Shown here piece by piece: positions 47,416-58,986 of a stretch of DNA of 64,000 nt. Made by a program: the position numbers and the translations under genes. The DNA comes from Raphanus sativus. Its lineage: Eukaryota > Streptophyta > Magnoliopsida > Brassicales > Brassicaceae. Positions within the stretch are counted from its first letter, which is position 1. Each line of letters begins with the position of its first letter. The notes below the pieces were generated by a model. That model had not been told where the DNA came from. It was given only the letters and a program-made list of their open reading frames with translations, and searched no databases. Location: assembly GCF_000801105.2 (NCBI RefSeq), contig NC_079515.1, positions 22,901,407-22,965,406 on the forward strand. The letters are read 5' to 3'.

Positions 47416-49487
47416 ATGATCAAAACAGTCTCATCTCTGCTCAAAAGTCATGTACACATCCGTACGGTATAACAGAAAATGTTTTTCTTACATTCTTATC
47501 CGGACAAAACTCAAATCTTAGATACAAAAGTATTTGAGAATGTTTTTTTTTTCTGATGTACAGTTACAAACTTTCTCTAAGTACAACGCACAAGCTGCCT
47601 CAGCCTTGCGAGAGGAGGGTAAAAAACCTGTTTATCAGTAAGTTCTGATCCAACTCATGTAACTTATTGCCTTTACCAATATATGTTTTTTGTTACACTA
47701 GAAAACTCTGTTTTCACAACTGTTGTTTTGTGTTATAAAGAGATGATGAGTATGCGGATATGGATTGGGATAATCTCGGGTTTGCTCTTACTCCAGCTGA
47801 TTACATGTACGTCATGAAATGCTCAAAAGACGGTGAGTTCACTAAAGGTGAACTTACTCGTTTTGGTACTATTCAGCTAAGTCCTTCTGCTGGAGTCTTG
47901 AACTACGGACAGGCAAGCCCTCTTGTAACCCTCTTGACTTTTTCTATGAACTGTCTGATGAATGGAGGTTTTTGTGATATCATTCACAGGCGATATATGA
48001 AGGTACAAAAGCATACAGGAAAGAAAACGGGAAGGTTCTTCTCTTTCGCCCTGATCACAACGCTGTCCGAATGCAGCTTGGAGCTGAACGTATGCTCATG
48101 CCTTCTCCTTCCGTTGATCAGTTCGTTGATGCTGTTAAACAAACCGCTTTTGCAAACAAACGTTGGGTAAAAATGCTTTCCAGTAACAAACTCTCCCTCC
48201 TTTTTTAGAGTTTTGCACATCTTAAAATTAACTATTTTCACAACTTTTTGCCAATCAAATATTAATCAATATTGAGAAAAATAAGAAATTTCAAAGTTTA
48301 CAATTTATCATTATTACTTAATAGAAAAATATTGAAAATATAAAAAATGTATTTTTTCGAAACAATTATGGATATAAAAATGGAATGAATATTTTGAAAC
48401 AGAGGGAGTATTGCTTTCTAAAAAGGTTTCTTTTGAGATCTGAGTGGTTTGTGCTTGGCCAGGTTCCTCCTTCAGGGAAAGGGTCTTTGTACATTAGACC
48501 GCTATTGATGGGAACTGGTCCAGTTCTTGGTTTAGGACCTGCACCTGAATATACATTCATTGTTTATGCATCTCCAGTTGGTAACTACTTCAAGGTATAC
48601 ATATATTTCCTCTCTTTCGCTTCCCGTTTGGCTTTCTCTCAATGAAAATGGTTCTTTATAGGAAGGTACTGCTGCTCTTAACCTCTTTGTCGAGGAAGAG
48701 CATGCTCGTGCAGCTCCTGGTGGATCTGGAGGCGTCAAGAGCATCACAAACTATGCCCCGGTAACTACTGAAACCCACTTAGTTTTGAAAGGGGACACAA
48801 GTTTTGAAAAAAAAACACGTGTTGTAGGTTTTGAAAGCACTGAGTAGAGCCAAGAGTCTTGGGTTTTCAGACGTTCTTTATCTTGATTCTGTCAAGAAGA
48901 AGTATCTTGAGGAAGCTTCAGCTTGTAACGTCTTTCTTGTTAAGGTTAATATACATATTTGGGACTGTGAATTCTTTTTTGCTGTGTCTTAATATCTAGT
49001 GTTCAGGGTCGGACAATCGTAACTCCTGCAACTAATGGAACAATTCTAGAGGGGATTACTCGGAAGAGTGTGATGGAGATTGCATTTGATCAAGGTTATC
49101 AGGTAAAGACAACTCAAAAGCTGCTCTATAGCTCAGAAGAACCAACAATAATAAATCTCAGATAAGTTCCTCACAGGTTGTAGAGAAGGCAGTTCATGTG
49201 AATGAAATAATGGATGCAGATGAAGTTTTCTGCACAGGAACTGCTGTAGGAGTTGCTCCTGTGGGTACTATAACATATCAGGACAAAAGGTAAGAAAAAA
49301 AAAAACTCACAATGCCTTGATCAAGTTTTACAAAGATTCGTCCTCATGTAATAGTCTTTATGAAACATTCAGAGTAGAGTATGAAGCCGGGGATGAATCT
49401 GTATGCCAGAAACTACGTTCGGTCCTTGTCGGTATCCAGACAGGATCCATTAAAGATACCAAGGGATGGGTCACATGTATCAACTGA
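47416..49487 (+). CDS. BCAT2: BCAT2, branched-chain amino acid aminotransferase, 381 aa
   Basis: Exons 47416-47466, 47564-47637, 47741-47912, 47990-48166, 48463-48594, 48662-48760, 48828-48944, 49007-49102, 49177-49289 and 49373-49487 join in phase. The start [17 protein letters not shown] and the rest match Arabidopsis BCAT-2 (At1g10070) better than its neighbour BCAT-1. It is a class IV PLP aminotransferase: the PLP lysine is in [11 protein letters not shown] (residue about 228), with [14 protein letters not shown] and [14 protein letters not shown] cofactor motifs. It converts Leu, Ile and Val to their oxo acids and back; BCAT2 is reported as plastidial. Intron 3 starts with GC (GGACAG|GCAAGC). 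Intron 4 carries a decayed Stowaway-like element. Confidence 0.94.
48193..48408. mobile_element. decayed Stowaway-like MITE in BCAT2 intron 4
   Basis: The right end GAAACAGAGGGAG is followed by TA, the typical Stowaway terminus and target. The left end CTCCCTCCTTTTTTAGAG is only partly matching and lacks a clear TA, so the element is old or truncated. Confidence 0.5.
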
Positions 49488-49816
49488 GAAACTACTCTGC
49501 AAATTATTAAGCCGTGTATATACAACAGTGAATAATAATTCTGTAGATATATTTTCTATAATGTGACAGAAACAGAAAGATCTTCTGCTCGTTTCTGTCT
49601 TCTCAACTTCTACCTACAAAGTTCTATTAGTAAATGTATTCTGATTCCATATTTTATAAATGCATTCTTCGTTGAGGGAAAAAAACACAACAACTGAGAA
49701 CTCGAATCGTTCTGGTTTATAAGAAAAATAATAACATGGAATGATGGGAAAACAATATCATACTTAGGAACAAAGCCATCTTCTATACAAACTCTCTGCA
49801 AATTTTCCTTGAAGTA

Positions 49817-51425
49817 CTAGAGCTCTGGTTTCAATCGACCTACGGTAAGAAGAAAATATAAATCAAGACAACAGAAAAAAAGAGAGAAGAGGCAGAGAGA
49901 TGAGAGGAGCAAAGCTTGTGCAGCTTTAATTACCGTTATTAGGTGAGAAACTAGACATAGTCGATGGGTTTGAGACGAAACCCATTTGGTAGAGGCTTTG
50001 TAGTTCACTCTCTAGTGCTGTCTGCAAGATGAGATTAAAAAAAAAAAAGAAATGTGTAAGAGAATCTAAAGTGGTGCCATATGCTGTTTCTGCTGTTGCT
50101 TGCCTGAGGTAATGAGTTGTATTGTGGATTTGTGGTGGTAGAAATGTTCGGTATCGTCCCTTGAAACCCGGTGAAAGGATTCAGCCCAAGCGTAGGAGTG
50201 TTTCTGTCTCTAGATTGCAGAAGCTGAACAGAGAATATGTAAGGCTTAGTAACTGATTCATAACTTTGCAAACTACTAATCATTTTCAATGGTCAAGTTT
50301 TGGGAGTTCTTACATCTTTGGCGATAATCCTATCTATGTCAATGTTGATTTCTGGATTCACCGTTGCCAGTTTCATAGACAAAAACTGAATAAAAAAGAA
50401 AAGCAATGTGAGACAGTAACATCAAAACCAAAACATCTTGCAGACCTAACTTAAACCTTTCAAGAATCTAGCATTATTGGGGATAGTTCTTACCTCAACT
50501 TGTTGTTGCAGTGACTGAACATAGTTGATGATCTCATCAAGCATAACCGCTTTACCAGTGATCTTGTTGCATCCAGGGACAAGCTCTTGAAGCAGTCTCA
50601 TCCTTTCACTGATCTTTTCTCTTCTAACCTTCAAACAAACAAACAAAACAGCAAACTTCTCAGAACCAGTGATTGGTAGGAAAACTTGATATACCTATTA
50701 TTAAAGAGTCGTTACCCTTTCTGCAAGACTGTGACTATTAGTAGCTTGACCTCTTCTTGCCCTCATATGAATATAGTTTTCTTTAGGTGCTTCTTCACTC
50801 TGTGAGCTCTCCTTGTTCATTGTCTCTTTACTCTGACCATCTTTGTGTTTTGTCTGGCTCTGATCACTTCCCCTTTGAGGGTCTTCTCGATATTCCTCCA
50901 CAGCTTTCTGCCATTTTTAACAACACTTGCTTCAGCACAAGCCACACTCACCTTGAACCTAATGCTACCAAAACCAAAACCTACCTTGTTCCGTTGTGAT
51001 TCAGCTTCAGCTTGCCTTCTTTTTCTGTTTGGGGAAACACCAAGAACACCATCATCTGAAACCTGATCATGAGACTCTCCAGCTCTGATCAACCTTCCAA
51101 CACTATCCCCATTTTTGTCTGAACCAAGAAAATGACCACCACCACCATCTCCACAATCAACAAAAGGAAGAAGACTTGTAGGCATGTCCGGATAACCAGA
51201 ACCAGGTTGGTAATGAGTGAAGCAACTCATCCCTGGATTGTCCATCACCACTGAAGAGTAATGGGAGCTGGAGAAGCCACCAACATTAACAACTGGATCC
51301 CAATCTGCAGAAGAGAAGAATGGATCTGCCTTTGCATACAAGGGCATTGATGTAGTACTTCCAACTCTTGAGGGATCATGTCCATGGTTTAACCCCATTT
51401 CACCTTCATTACTCTCTCCACCCAT
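49817..51425 (-). CDS. BHLH74: bHLH74 transcription factor, 356 aa
   Basis: Exons 50985-51425, 50716-50907, 50494-50628, 50314-50385, 50104-50223, 49934-50021 and 49817-49839 join in phase. The start is [17 protein letters not shown]. The basic helix-loop-helix region (about 195-257) reads [26 protein letters not shown], then [33 protein letters not shown]; the His/Glu/Arg spacing is that of E-box (G-box) binders. The C-terminus ends NGRLKPEL, as remembered for Arabidopsis bHLH74 (At1g10120, 366 aa), a nuclear regulator linked to growth and flowering. The intron after NSLPQ begins with GC (CAG|GCAAGC). It is convergent with BCAT2, 329 bp apart. Confidence 0.94.
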
Positions 51426-52834
51426 TTCAACTCTCAGGAAGAAACTTTAAACTCAGGTTTGCTACTTTGTAAAGACTTCTTGACAAGGAAACTTAAAAAC
51501 CAGTTTTGTAGATTTTATACAGTGGGGAAAGAGAAACAAAAATCAAGAGAGCATCAAATCTAATGTTAGCAGAAGCAAGTCACAGGTTCTTTAAGGAAAG
51601 AGAGGCCTAGGATACAATGCTTACTCCTACTCAAGTCAAGAGAAGAAAATAATTTAAAGAGAAGAATAGACTTATCATAGACAAAGAAAGCTGAGGACTT
51701 TCAGAGCATAAAGTGGTATTAAGTAATGGATTTAGCTAAGTTACAGCTCACAGAAGCTTGGTCAAGAAAAGAAAAAAAAAGAAAAGCAAAAGTAGATTCG
51801 CTTTTAATAGTGTGAGAGAGAGCAAAGTCACTGTCTCATAACTAATCTCTTCAGCTTCAAGAACTTTGAATTTTTAAATGAAGGATATTGACACAACTCC
51901 ATTGGATAGCATCAAGTTGTTAGGATCAGAGAAGCAATAATGTGACGGGAATTAATAAATGGAAGAAGATTGAAACAAACTCTGTTTTAGATACTCCAAG
52001 ATTGTGGTGCCCTTGAATAGATAGAGTACAATATAAGAATCAAATTCTGTAGGTGGGACTTCTACATTTTACAATTACAGTAAACCTAAATCAGATAGGT
52101 TTGAAAGGGTATCAAATGCTGTTTGTAGCTTGAATTGGGAAGAATGAAGAATTTAAAAGGGAAAAAAATATAAAGTGAAATTAAGGAGAGATTCACAAGC
52201 AACAAAGCAAGCATCAAGTTCCAACCTTTATAAGAGAACAGTAATAATAACTGTGTTTAATGACAATAAAATACCTAGAGAAAGAGAATAAACAAAGTAA
52301 AGTTCATAATTACCAATTGAGAGAGAGAGAACTGTTGAAATTAACATTAACAGATGAAACATAATATGATTATTAAAAAAATAACTACTGCAACTGCTTT
52401 ACTTGTTCTTTTCTTTTTAATTATTACACAACCTAATCTACCTCTTTAGCATGTCTTACTTTTTTTTTATAAAGCATGTCTTAGCTTTTACACCTTGTAG
52501 GCTTGTAAATGTTTAAACTACAGTAAACTATTCCCTCTGTGTATTTCCTTCATTTTTTCTTTTTATTTAAACACATGAAAATCTACATCTTGAATTTTTG
52601 CAATAACACAAAATATATACCAAATTGTCAGAGAATCAAGGTTATATTGATATAAAAAATTTAATTTTACTATGTTTATCAATCAATTTTTTCAAACAAT
52701 ATTTAAGTATCATTATTCTTTTCTTATTGTTTCAAAGTCTCATTGTGCAAGCAAGAGGTTCTTCTCTTCATGCCCAAGCTTTGCTTTCTAGCTGCTACTC
52801 CCTGACATGTGCTTTAGAATATTATAGCTTATAA
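51426..52834 (-). promoter_or_regulatory. bHLH74 upstream region
   Basis: Promoter and 5' leader of bHLH74. The stretch to about 52330 is purine-rich in the plus reading and likely contains leader exon(s) and an intron that I cannot place. A micro-retroposon lies at 52459-52472. No other gene is supported. Confidence 0.5.
52459..52472 (-). mobile_element. micro-retroposon (T-run)
   Basis: Fourteen bases (cttttttttt plus ataa) between two copies of AGCATGTCTTA (52448-52458 and 52473-52483). Confidence 0.5.
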
Positions 52835-53551
52835 GAGCATCTCCAACCTCACTCTATTTCTCACACTAATATCTATTATAGAGTAAAATCTTCTCCAACC
52901 CCACTTTATATCCCACTCTAAAATAGTGCAACTCTATTTCTTACTCTATATTTGGAGTAACTCTATTTTTTACTCTATTATACAGTGAAACTTTTTTATT
53001 TATACTTTAGTCCTTTTATTTTTCAACATTTTTATTTTATAACTATTTATTTTATTTAATTATGCTAACAACACATAATTATGTTTAAAACAATATATAT
53101 ATATATATGTATATATAAACGTTTAAATTTTATTATTATTAGCAAAAGAAAATAAGCACTAAAACAAAAATAATTTTATTAGATAAAAAATTCATTTCAC
53201 AATCTGAAGTTCGTTAATGATCATTTGTGAGAAACATACACTAATGGAGATGTTTAAGTTAAAATGTATTATGCTATTAGTATAATGTAATGTAATTATT
53301 AATATAATAAATGTTTGATATAGATATATAATTTATGAAAATTTTGTGAAAAATAAAATGTAATGGATCAATTTGTAAGTTTTATAAGTAAAAGCTATTA
53401 GTCATAAAATTAGAAAAGAATATATTTAAGAATATTCTTTTTAGTGTCAAATATAGAGTAAACCATTGGAGAAAAACTCTACTCTATTTTAGAGTGACAC
53501 TATTTTAGAGTGAAATATACTCTAAAATAGTGTAAACCATTGGAGATGGTC
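52835..53551. mobile_element. Tourist/PIF-Harbinger-like MITE, 717 bp
   Basis: Starts GAGCATCTCCAACCTCACTC and ends ACCATTGGAGATGGTC, with TAA on both sides (52832-52834, 53552-53554). Subterminal sub-ends (TTCTCCAACCCCACTTTAT at the left, two copies of ACTATTTTAGAGTG at the right) repeat the inverted-repeat design seen in element M at 31933, so the two families are probably related. Confidence 0.85.
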
Positions 53552-53588
53552 TAAGTACACATACATGCATATATATATTTATATGATT

Positions 53589-53600
53589 TTTTTGGGCAAA
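53589..53600 (-). mobile_element. micro-retroposon with 18-bp target duplication
   Basis: Twelve bases, five T plus gggcaaa, between perfect copies of ATATATATTTATATGATT (53571-53588 and 53601-53618). Confidence 0.65.
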
Positions 53601-53670
53601 ATATATATTTATATGATTATGTGTAAGATAATAGTATTATTTTACTGACAGAAATTGCCAACTGTATATT

Positions 53671-53686
53671 TTTTTTTTGGGCAACT
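53671..53686 (-). mobile_element. micro-retroposon with 13-bp target duplication
   Basis: Sixteen bases, eight T plus gggcaact, between perfect copies of CCAACTGTATATT (53658-53670 and 53687-53699). The tail resembles that of the insertion at 53589. Confidence 0.68.
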
Positions 53687-54464
53687 CCAACTGTATATTC
53701 TAACTGAAGACTATTTGCTGTGACACACTCATATTTTTGTTCAGAGTGCCAACTAACCCCTCTTTTGGAATAATTTTACTCTCAGCTTTTCTAGCAGCCG
53801 TGTGATTGAACCACTACGTTTAGATCTCATCTCTAAGCCGTTGGATTAAGCAACATATTTTTATTGTTTTTCACTATCTTCCTTTATAACATTTTAATGT
53901 ATGTGATAGTGTACTCACATTATAAATTATAAAATTATATTAACAATCTGCACGTACGGCGTAGATATATATTTTTCAAAAGTATATTATTATTTATTTT
54001 TCAAGTCATTATTATATACCAGATATGTATTATCGTATAATTAATCGTATTTTATATATATATCATTATATAAATAATCATATAATCTATACTATTAAAG
54101 CAAAATACCTAATAGGTTTTTGCCCTTGGATTTTGAAGTTAATTACATGCCATTGCCATTGCCTTTTTCCTTTTAAAAAAAAAATAAATGTCCACAGTCA
54201 TTATCTACCAATCAGAACTCCTCAGTTTTTAAAGCCTATTTAATGTCCGTATACATCAATTCGCAGCCAATAATTTAGGCCCGATTCAGAGTAAAGCCCG
54301 TGCATTTTTAAAGCAATCAGAAAAAATGTTCAGCCCATCAGAATCATCTTCATAATAAAACTCTAAACACACCTTATTCCATAACACAATAATTAAAAAC
54401 TATTAAAACACTTATTGACATGTTCAAAGGCTTATTTTCCACCAACCTATATGTTATTTCAAAT

Positions 54465-54488
54465 TTTTTTTTTTTTGTAACTTGGCTT
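54465..54488 (-). mobile_element. micro-retroposon inside the Helitron
   Basis: Twelve T plus gtaacttggctt between copies of TGTTATTTCAAAT (54452-54464 and 54489-54501). Confidence 0.65.
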
Positions 54489-55110
54489 TGTTATTTCAAA
54501 TATTTGCTTATCAAAATGCAATATATACTTATGGACAGACAATATTGACATAGTATTGACAGTTTAATCAAGCCAAAATATTTGAATCAAATTTTAACCA
54601 AATGTACTACAGTATATTCCCCATTTTTTCAATATATACTATTAAAGTAGGATTATATTGGTTTTTCTTACTAAAAATATCATTTTCTTTACTAACATTA
54701 TATATTTCATTAAGGACAATCAAATAATATTAATAACACATATATATTGGGTCATTTTTTTTGGATTCAATCCACTGCCCACGTTATCTCTCTTGGGCCA
54801 TTTGAGATTAATAAATCATATTCAATTCTTATTTTTTTCTCCAAGTTCAAATAATTTATTTTTAACCATTCTTAATATTTTGTGTAGTAAAAAAAAATTA
54901 ATCACTTAATTATTATGTTTTTTCTTTTTTCTAATATAATTTAAGCATTCATAAAAAAATTTGAATTTTTTCATTGAAAAGTATAAATCTTTATTAAAAA
55001 TATATAATTTTTTATTAAAAAAATTAACCACATAATAAAATTAATTTATCAGAGTTATACCAACTTAATTCATTAAAAATAAAGTTTAATTTTCTAAACA
55101 TAATACTCAT

Positions 55111-55748
55111 TAGACCTGGACGTTCGGGTACCCATTCGGGTACGGATCGGTTCTTTCGGGTATCAGGTTTTTCGGATTTTGAAATTAAACTCCATTCGGG
55201 TATTATAAAATTTTGGGTCGGGTTCGAGTCGGGTCTTTCCGGGTCCTGGTGGGTTCGGTTCTCATGCATAAGAACCTGAAAATAACCAAATAACCAAAAT
55301 ATCTAAAACGGGTTTGGTTATTTGTACTCCAAGTAACTAAAGTATCCGATTCGGTTAAAATTTTTGTATCCAAATTACTCAAAAGTAACCAAAAATATAC
55401 ATTCTATACAGTTTTTTTGGTAAACTTTTATCCAAACTATCATATTTTATCCAAAAATACTCAAAAGTACCGAAAATAACTACTATAGTTAACTTAAAAT
55501 ATAAAATTAAAATATTAAAATAATTGTAAATATAATTATAACATATATTTTCTATATATATTCACATTTCAGATATCTTCAGGTACTCATTCAGTTCTCG
55601 GTTCGGGTCGGATTCGGGACCTGTTCTCCGGATATAGCAATTTAGAACTCATTCGGATATTTACCCCGGGTCTGATCGGGTTCGGGACCTTGATTTTCGG
55701 ATCGGTTTCGGGTTGGTTCTTCGGGTCCGGATATTGTGCTCAGACCTA
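55111..55748. mobile_element. hAT-like GGTTCGGGT-rich element nested in the Helitron, 638 bp
   Basis: Starts TAGACCTGGACGTTCGGG and ends TGTGCTCAGACCTA. The body is built of variants of TTCGGGTTCGGG and TCGGATTCGGGACC and is related to the elements at 24199 and 27080. An 8-bp target duplication is not evident, so the exact borders are uncertain. Confidence 0.6.
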
Positions 55749-55924
55749 AAATGAAATACGATAAAGAAATATAAAAAGCTTAAGTCTTTTATAAAAAAAC
55801 AAATATATGAAAAAATGACCTTTACTAAATATTTGTCAATTAAAAAAAATAAAGGAAAAATAAATCCGCGCTTTGAAAGCGCGGGTCAAAATCTAGTTAA
55901 TAGTATTCTATATGTACCTTCATA

Positions 55925-56865
55925 TAAATAATCATATATATTATATTTTTAAAACTTAATGCCAAATATGAAAACCCATAATTTAGGTTGTTGGTCGAAA
56001 TTGGGTTTGGCATTTAATTTTTCTTTATATAGTTAAAATATTTTTATAATGGTTATTGGAAGATATTTAAGTAAAAATTAATTTTTGAGTATATGAATAT
56101 TTTGAATCAATTTTAAATTTTTATTTTTATTTTCAATATGTATATAAAATTTAAATTTTGTTTTATGATTATTTTAGACAAAAGATGTTTTAAGTAATTA
56201 GATTGTGTTTTTAATATATTTTAAAACTAGCTCAGATATATAGTTTTTCATAATATAATGGACTTTCCATTTTTTTAATAATTTAAACCTATTATTTGTT
56301 AAGTAATTAGATTTAGCCATTTTCGTATATTTTAAAACTGATCCATATCGATAGTTTCTAATTATTTATTTTGTTTTGTCTCATATTATTTTGGAATTTA
56401 AAGTATTTTTTGCTTTTATATGTATCATCGTATAAATAATCATATAATTAATAATCGTTTATATGTACCATCATATAAATAATATAAATAATCACATATA
56501 TTATACTTTAGAAATTTAGTATGAAATATAAAAATCGTAATTTAAGTTAGTGTTTCAAATTGAGCTTTGTATTGTATTTTTATTATATATATTGAAAAGA
56601 TTTTTAATAACGGTTATTGGAAAATATTTTAGTAAAATTTAAATCTTTGAACATATGTATATTTTGAATAAATTTTTGATATAAACCATTTTTAATTTTT
56701 TTTTTAAAATATGTACACAAAATTAAAATTTTGTTTTATGATTATTTTAAACAAAAGATAGTTTTAGATAATTAGATTGAGTCGTTTGCATATATTTTAA
56801 AATTATCCCACATAGATAATTTTTCATAACATATAGACTTCCAATTTTTTTTAATAGTTTAAACT
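55925..56865. repeat. two diverged direct copies of an AT-rich unit, period about 565 bp
   Basis: 55925-56290 and 56490-56860 share in order ataatcatatatattatatttt, ggttattggaa, aatattttgaat, aattttgttttatgattattttanacaaaagat, aattagattg and agataatttttcataa-like stretches. Related short pieces precede the Helitron at 54020-54085, so the Helitron landed in this repeat. No coding content. Confidence 0.65.
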
Positions 56866-56999
56866 TTTTTAATATACTATTTTCATATTTTAAAATATTA
56901 TTATATTTTTTACTGCTATTTATGTTTTTAAACAAATTTAAAATGTACTTTAATTCTAATAATATAGATAAGGGTTATCTTTCCTTAAAAGACTCGTTT

Positions 57000-57195
57000 G
57001 AAAGTCTTGAATAAGGTTGTGATCACATGCACTTTCTTCATTTCTCAGAATTGAACGGTAGTTTGAAGTTTTCTAAGATAAGTGGAATATGGCACGAGGG
57101 ACATATTGTTTCGTCTTTGTATATATTACCAACAATGCAACTTGAGAAGAAAACATATTGTCCTTTATTGAAATTTGCAACTAATGAATTTACAG
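57000..57195 (+). other. short coding-like remnant of unknown origin, interrupted by a foldback element
   Basis: An open stretch reads MHFLHFSELNGSLKFSKISG then IWHEGHIVSSLYILPTMQLE and CPLLKFATNEFT up to the insertion at 57196; the sequence resumes at 58048 (RKVYEDPQ) and soon meets stops. It is less AT-rich than its surroundings, so it may be a fragment of a dead gene. I do not recognise the family. Confidence 0.35.
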
Positions 57196-58038
57196 GAACA
57201 AAACTTAGCTTCACCCCCTAAGGTGAATCTCTACATTCACCCACCAATAGGAATTAGTTAATTAAGATTTGATATCTCTTAAAAAAGGAAACCAAGTAAT
57301 AAGAATTTAATGAAATAAAATTATGTTTTTAGATAAATAAAAAAATAGTAGCAATTATAAAAAAAATATTTTTTTAATATTGATAAATACGTCAGAAAAT
57401 ACTAAACCATAAACCCTAAACCCTAAATTCTAAATACTAAACCCTAAACCCTTGGGGAAAGCCTGAACCCTTGGGCAAATCCTACATCCTAAATCGTTAA
57501 TCTTAAACCCTAAATCCTTAATCATAAACAATAATATTAAACCCTAAATTCTAAACACGAAACCCTAAACCCTAAACTCTTTGACAAATATTAAATCATA
57601 AACCCTTAATCCTAAACCATAAACCATTTTGGAATTTAGGATTTAGGGTTTAGTATTAGGGGTTATAATTTATGGTTTAGGGATTAGGATTTAGTTTATG
57701 ATTTAAGGTTTGGTTTAAATTTAAGGGTTTAGGGTATGGGATTTGCCCAAGGGTTCAGGCTTTTCCCTAAGGTTTAGGGTTTAGTATTTAGAATTTAAGG
57801 TTTAGGGTTTAGAATTTAGGGTTTAGGGTTTAGTATTTTCTGACGGATTTATCAATATTAAAAAATTTTTTTTTTGATAATTGCTACTATTTTTTATTTA
57901 TCTAAAAACATAATTTTATTTCATTAAATTCTTATTAATTGGTTTCCTTTTTTAAGAGATATCAAATCTCAATTAACTAATTCCTATTGGTGGGTGAATG
58001 TAGAGGTTCACCTTAGGGGGTGAAGCTAAGTTTTATTC
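57196..58038. mobile_element. Mutator-like foldback element with telomere-like arms, 843 bp
   Basis: Long inverted repeat: left end GAACAAAACTTAGCTTCACC, right end complementary to GAATAAAACTTAGCTTCACC, with similarity continuing for over 190 bp per arm. The 9-bp target duplication AATTTACAG is perfect (57187-57195, 58039-58047), as in Mutator-like elements. The inner arms (about 57405-57620 and 57625-57840) are degenerate CCCTAAA repeats on one side and TTTAGGG on the other. No transposase. Confidence 0.87.
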
Positions 58039-58213
58039 AATTTACAGTGCGTAAAGTTTATGAGGATCCTCAAATCTAGGTGATACTATTTGGCTGTGTT
58101 GTCATTTTCCGAAAATAAACAAGTTAAACTGGCAAGACTTTTTACAATTTCCAAAAACGTTTCTGAAGAATAAACAGGTTCGATCCCACTTCTTGCAAAT
58201 TTTTAGTCATATA

Positions 58214-58454
58214 CTCCCTTTGTTTCAATTTAATTGTCGTTGTAGGAAAAAAAAATTCGTTTCAAAATAAATGTTGTTTTAGAGTTTCAATGCAAAATTT
58301 ATTAAAAATATTATGTATTTTATTTTTTTTATTAGTTGAAATATGGTTAGATGTATAGGTAATTGTGTTTTTATCTTAGAAATATATAAAATTATATATT
58401 TTCTTAATTTATGTGTATAAAACTAAAACAACAAGTAAAATGAAATGGAGGGAG
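58214..58454. mobile_element. Stowaway-like MITE, 241 bp
   Basis: Starts CTCCCTTTGTTTCAATTTAA and ends AATGAAATGGAGGGAG between TA dinucleotides, the Stowaway (Tc1/mariner) hallmark. Confidence 0.85.
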
Positions 58455-58986
58455 TAATGGTATCGTTTTACATAAGTTAAACTCAGAGACATATCGATTA
58501 TTTAACGGATAATTAACAACGGGGGCAGAAACAAGGAAACAATCGCAACAAGTAACGGATGCTAATTATTTATAAACATTAAACACGCACAAAATAATAG
58601 TAGGAACGCTTTTTTGGTCAAGATAATCGTAGACGATTTGGTTCAAAAAGAAATCGTAGACTATAAAAGTATTATCAACGTCATAGGAGGAAGCATAACG
58701 AATAAAAAAGAATCTAATCTATAATTCATTAGAAATAAAATAAACTAAAATACTACGTATACAGTTCGAGCTACAGTTGTTTATAAGACTTGGACACACT
58801 AGTGGTTAGTACTAGACAACTAGTTCTTAACTTCTTATAGGACATGGGACAACTAAGCCCCAACACCCATAAATATGGTCAAACTTTAAATTATTTGGTC
58901 AAATCCCACGATCATAGTTGTTAATTAGCTGTAACTCATATACTACTATATAAAAGTGATATGACGCGGTTGTCTATAATATACAT
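58455..58986. other. non-coding DNA with one micro-retroposon
   Basis: No gene seen. The insertion at 58635-58651 lies here. Confidence 0.5.
58635..58651 (+). mobile_element. micro-retroposon: gatttggttc plus short A-run
   Basis: Seventeen bases between two copies of AATCGTAGAC (58625-58634 and 58652-58661). The A-run is short (five A, then ga), so this is one of the weaker members. Confidence 0.5.

Larger units (their letters stand above)
53552..54085. other. AT-rich non-coding region with two micro-retroposons
   Basis: Contains the insertions at 53589-53600 and 53671-53686 and otherwise AT-rich DNA. No gene seen. Confidence 0.55.
54086..55896 (+). mobile_element. non-autonomous Helitron, 1811 bp
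   Basis: Starts TCTATACTATTAAAGC and ends with the stem-loop CCGCGCTTTGAAAGCGCGG (55866-55884) then GTCAAAATCTAG, followed by T; the site is A|T. These are textbook Brassicaceae Helitron termini. A second Helitron-like start (TATACTATTAAAGTAGG) lies inside near 54638. A hAT-like element at 55111-55748 and a micro-retroposon at 54465-54488 are nested within it. No Rep/helicase coding. Confidence 0.88.

Noticed and set aside
57400..57840. Interstitial telomere tract
   Set aside because: The CCCTAAA and TTTAGGG runs are the inner arms of an inverted-repeat element with 9-bp target duplication, so a transposon explains them better than chromosome fusion.
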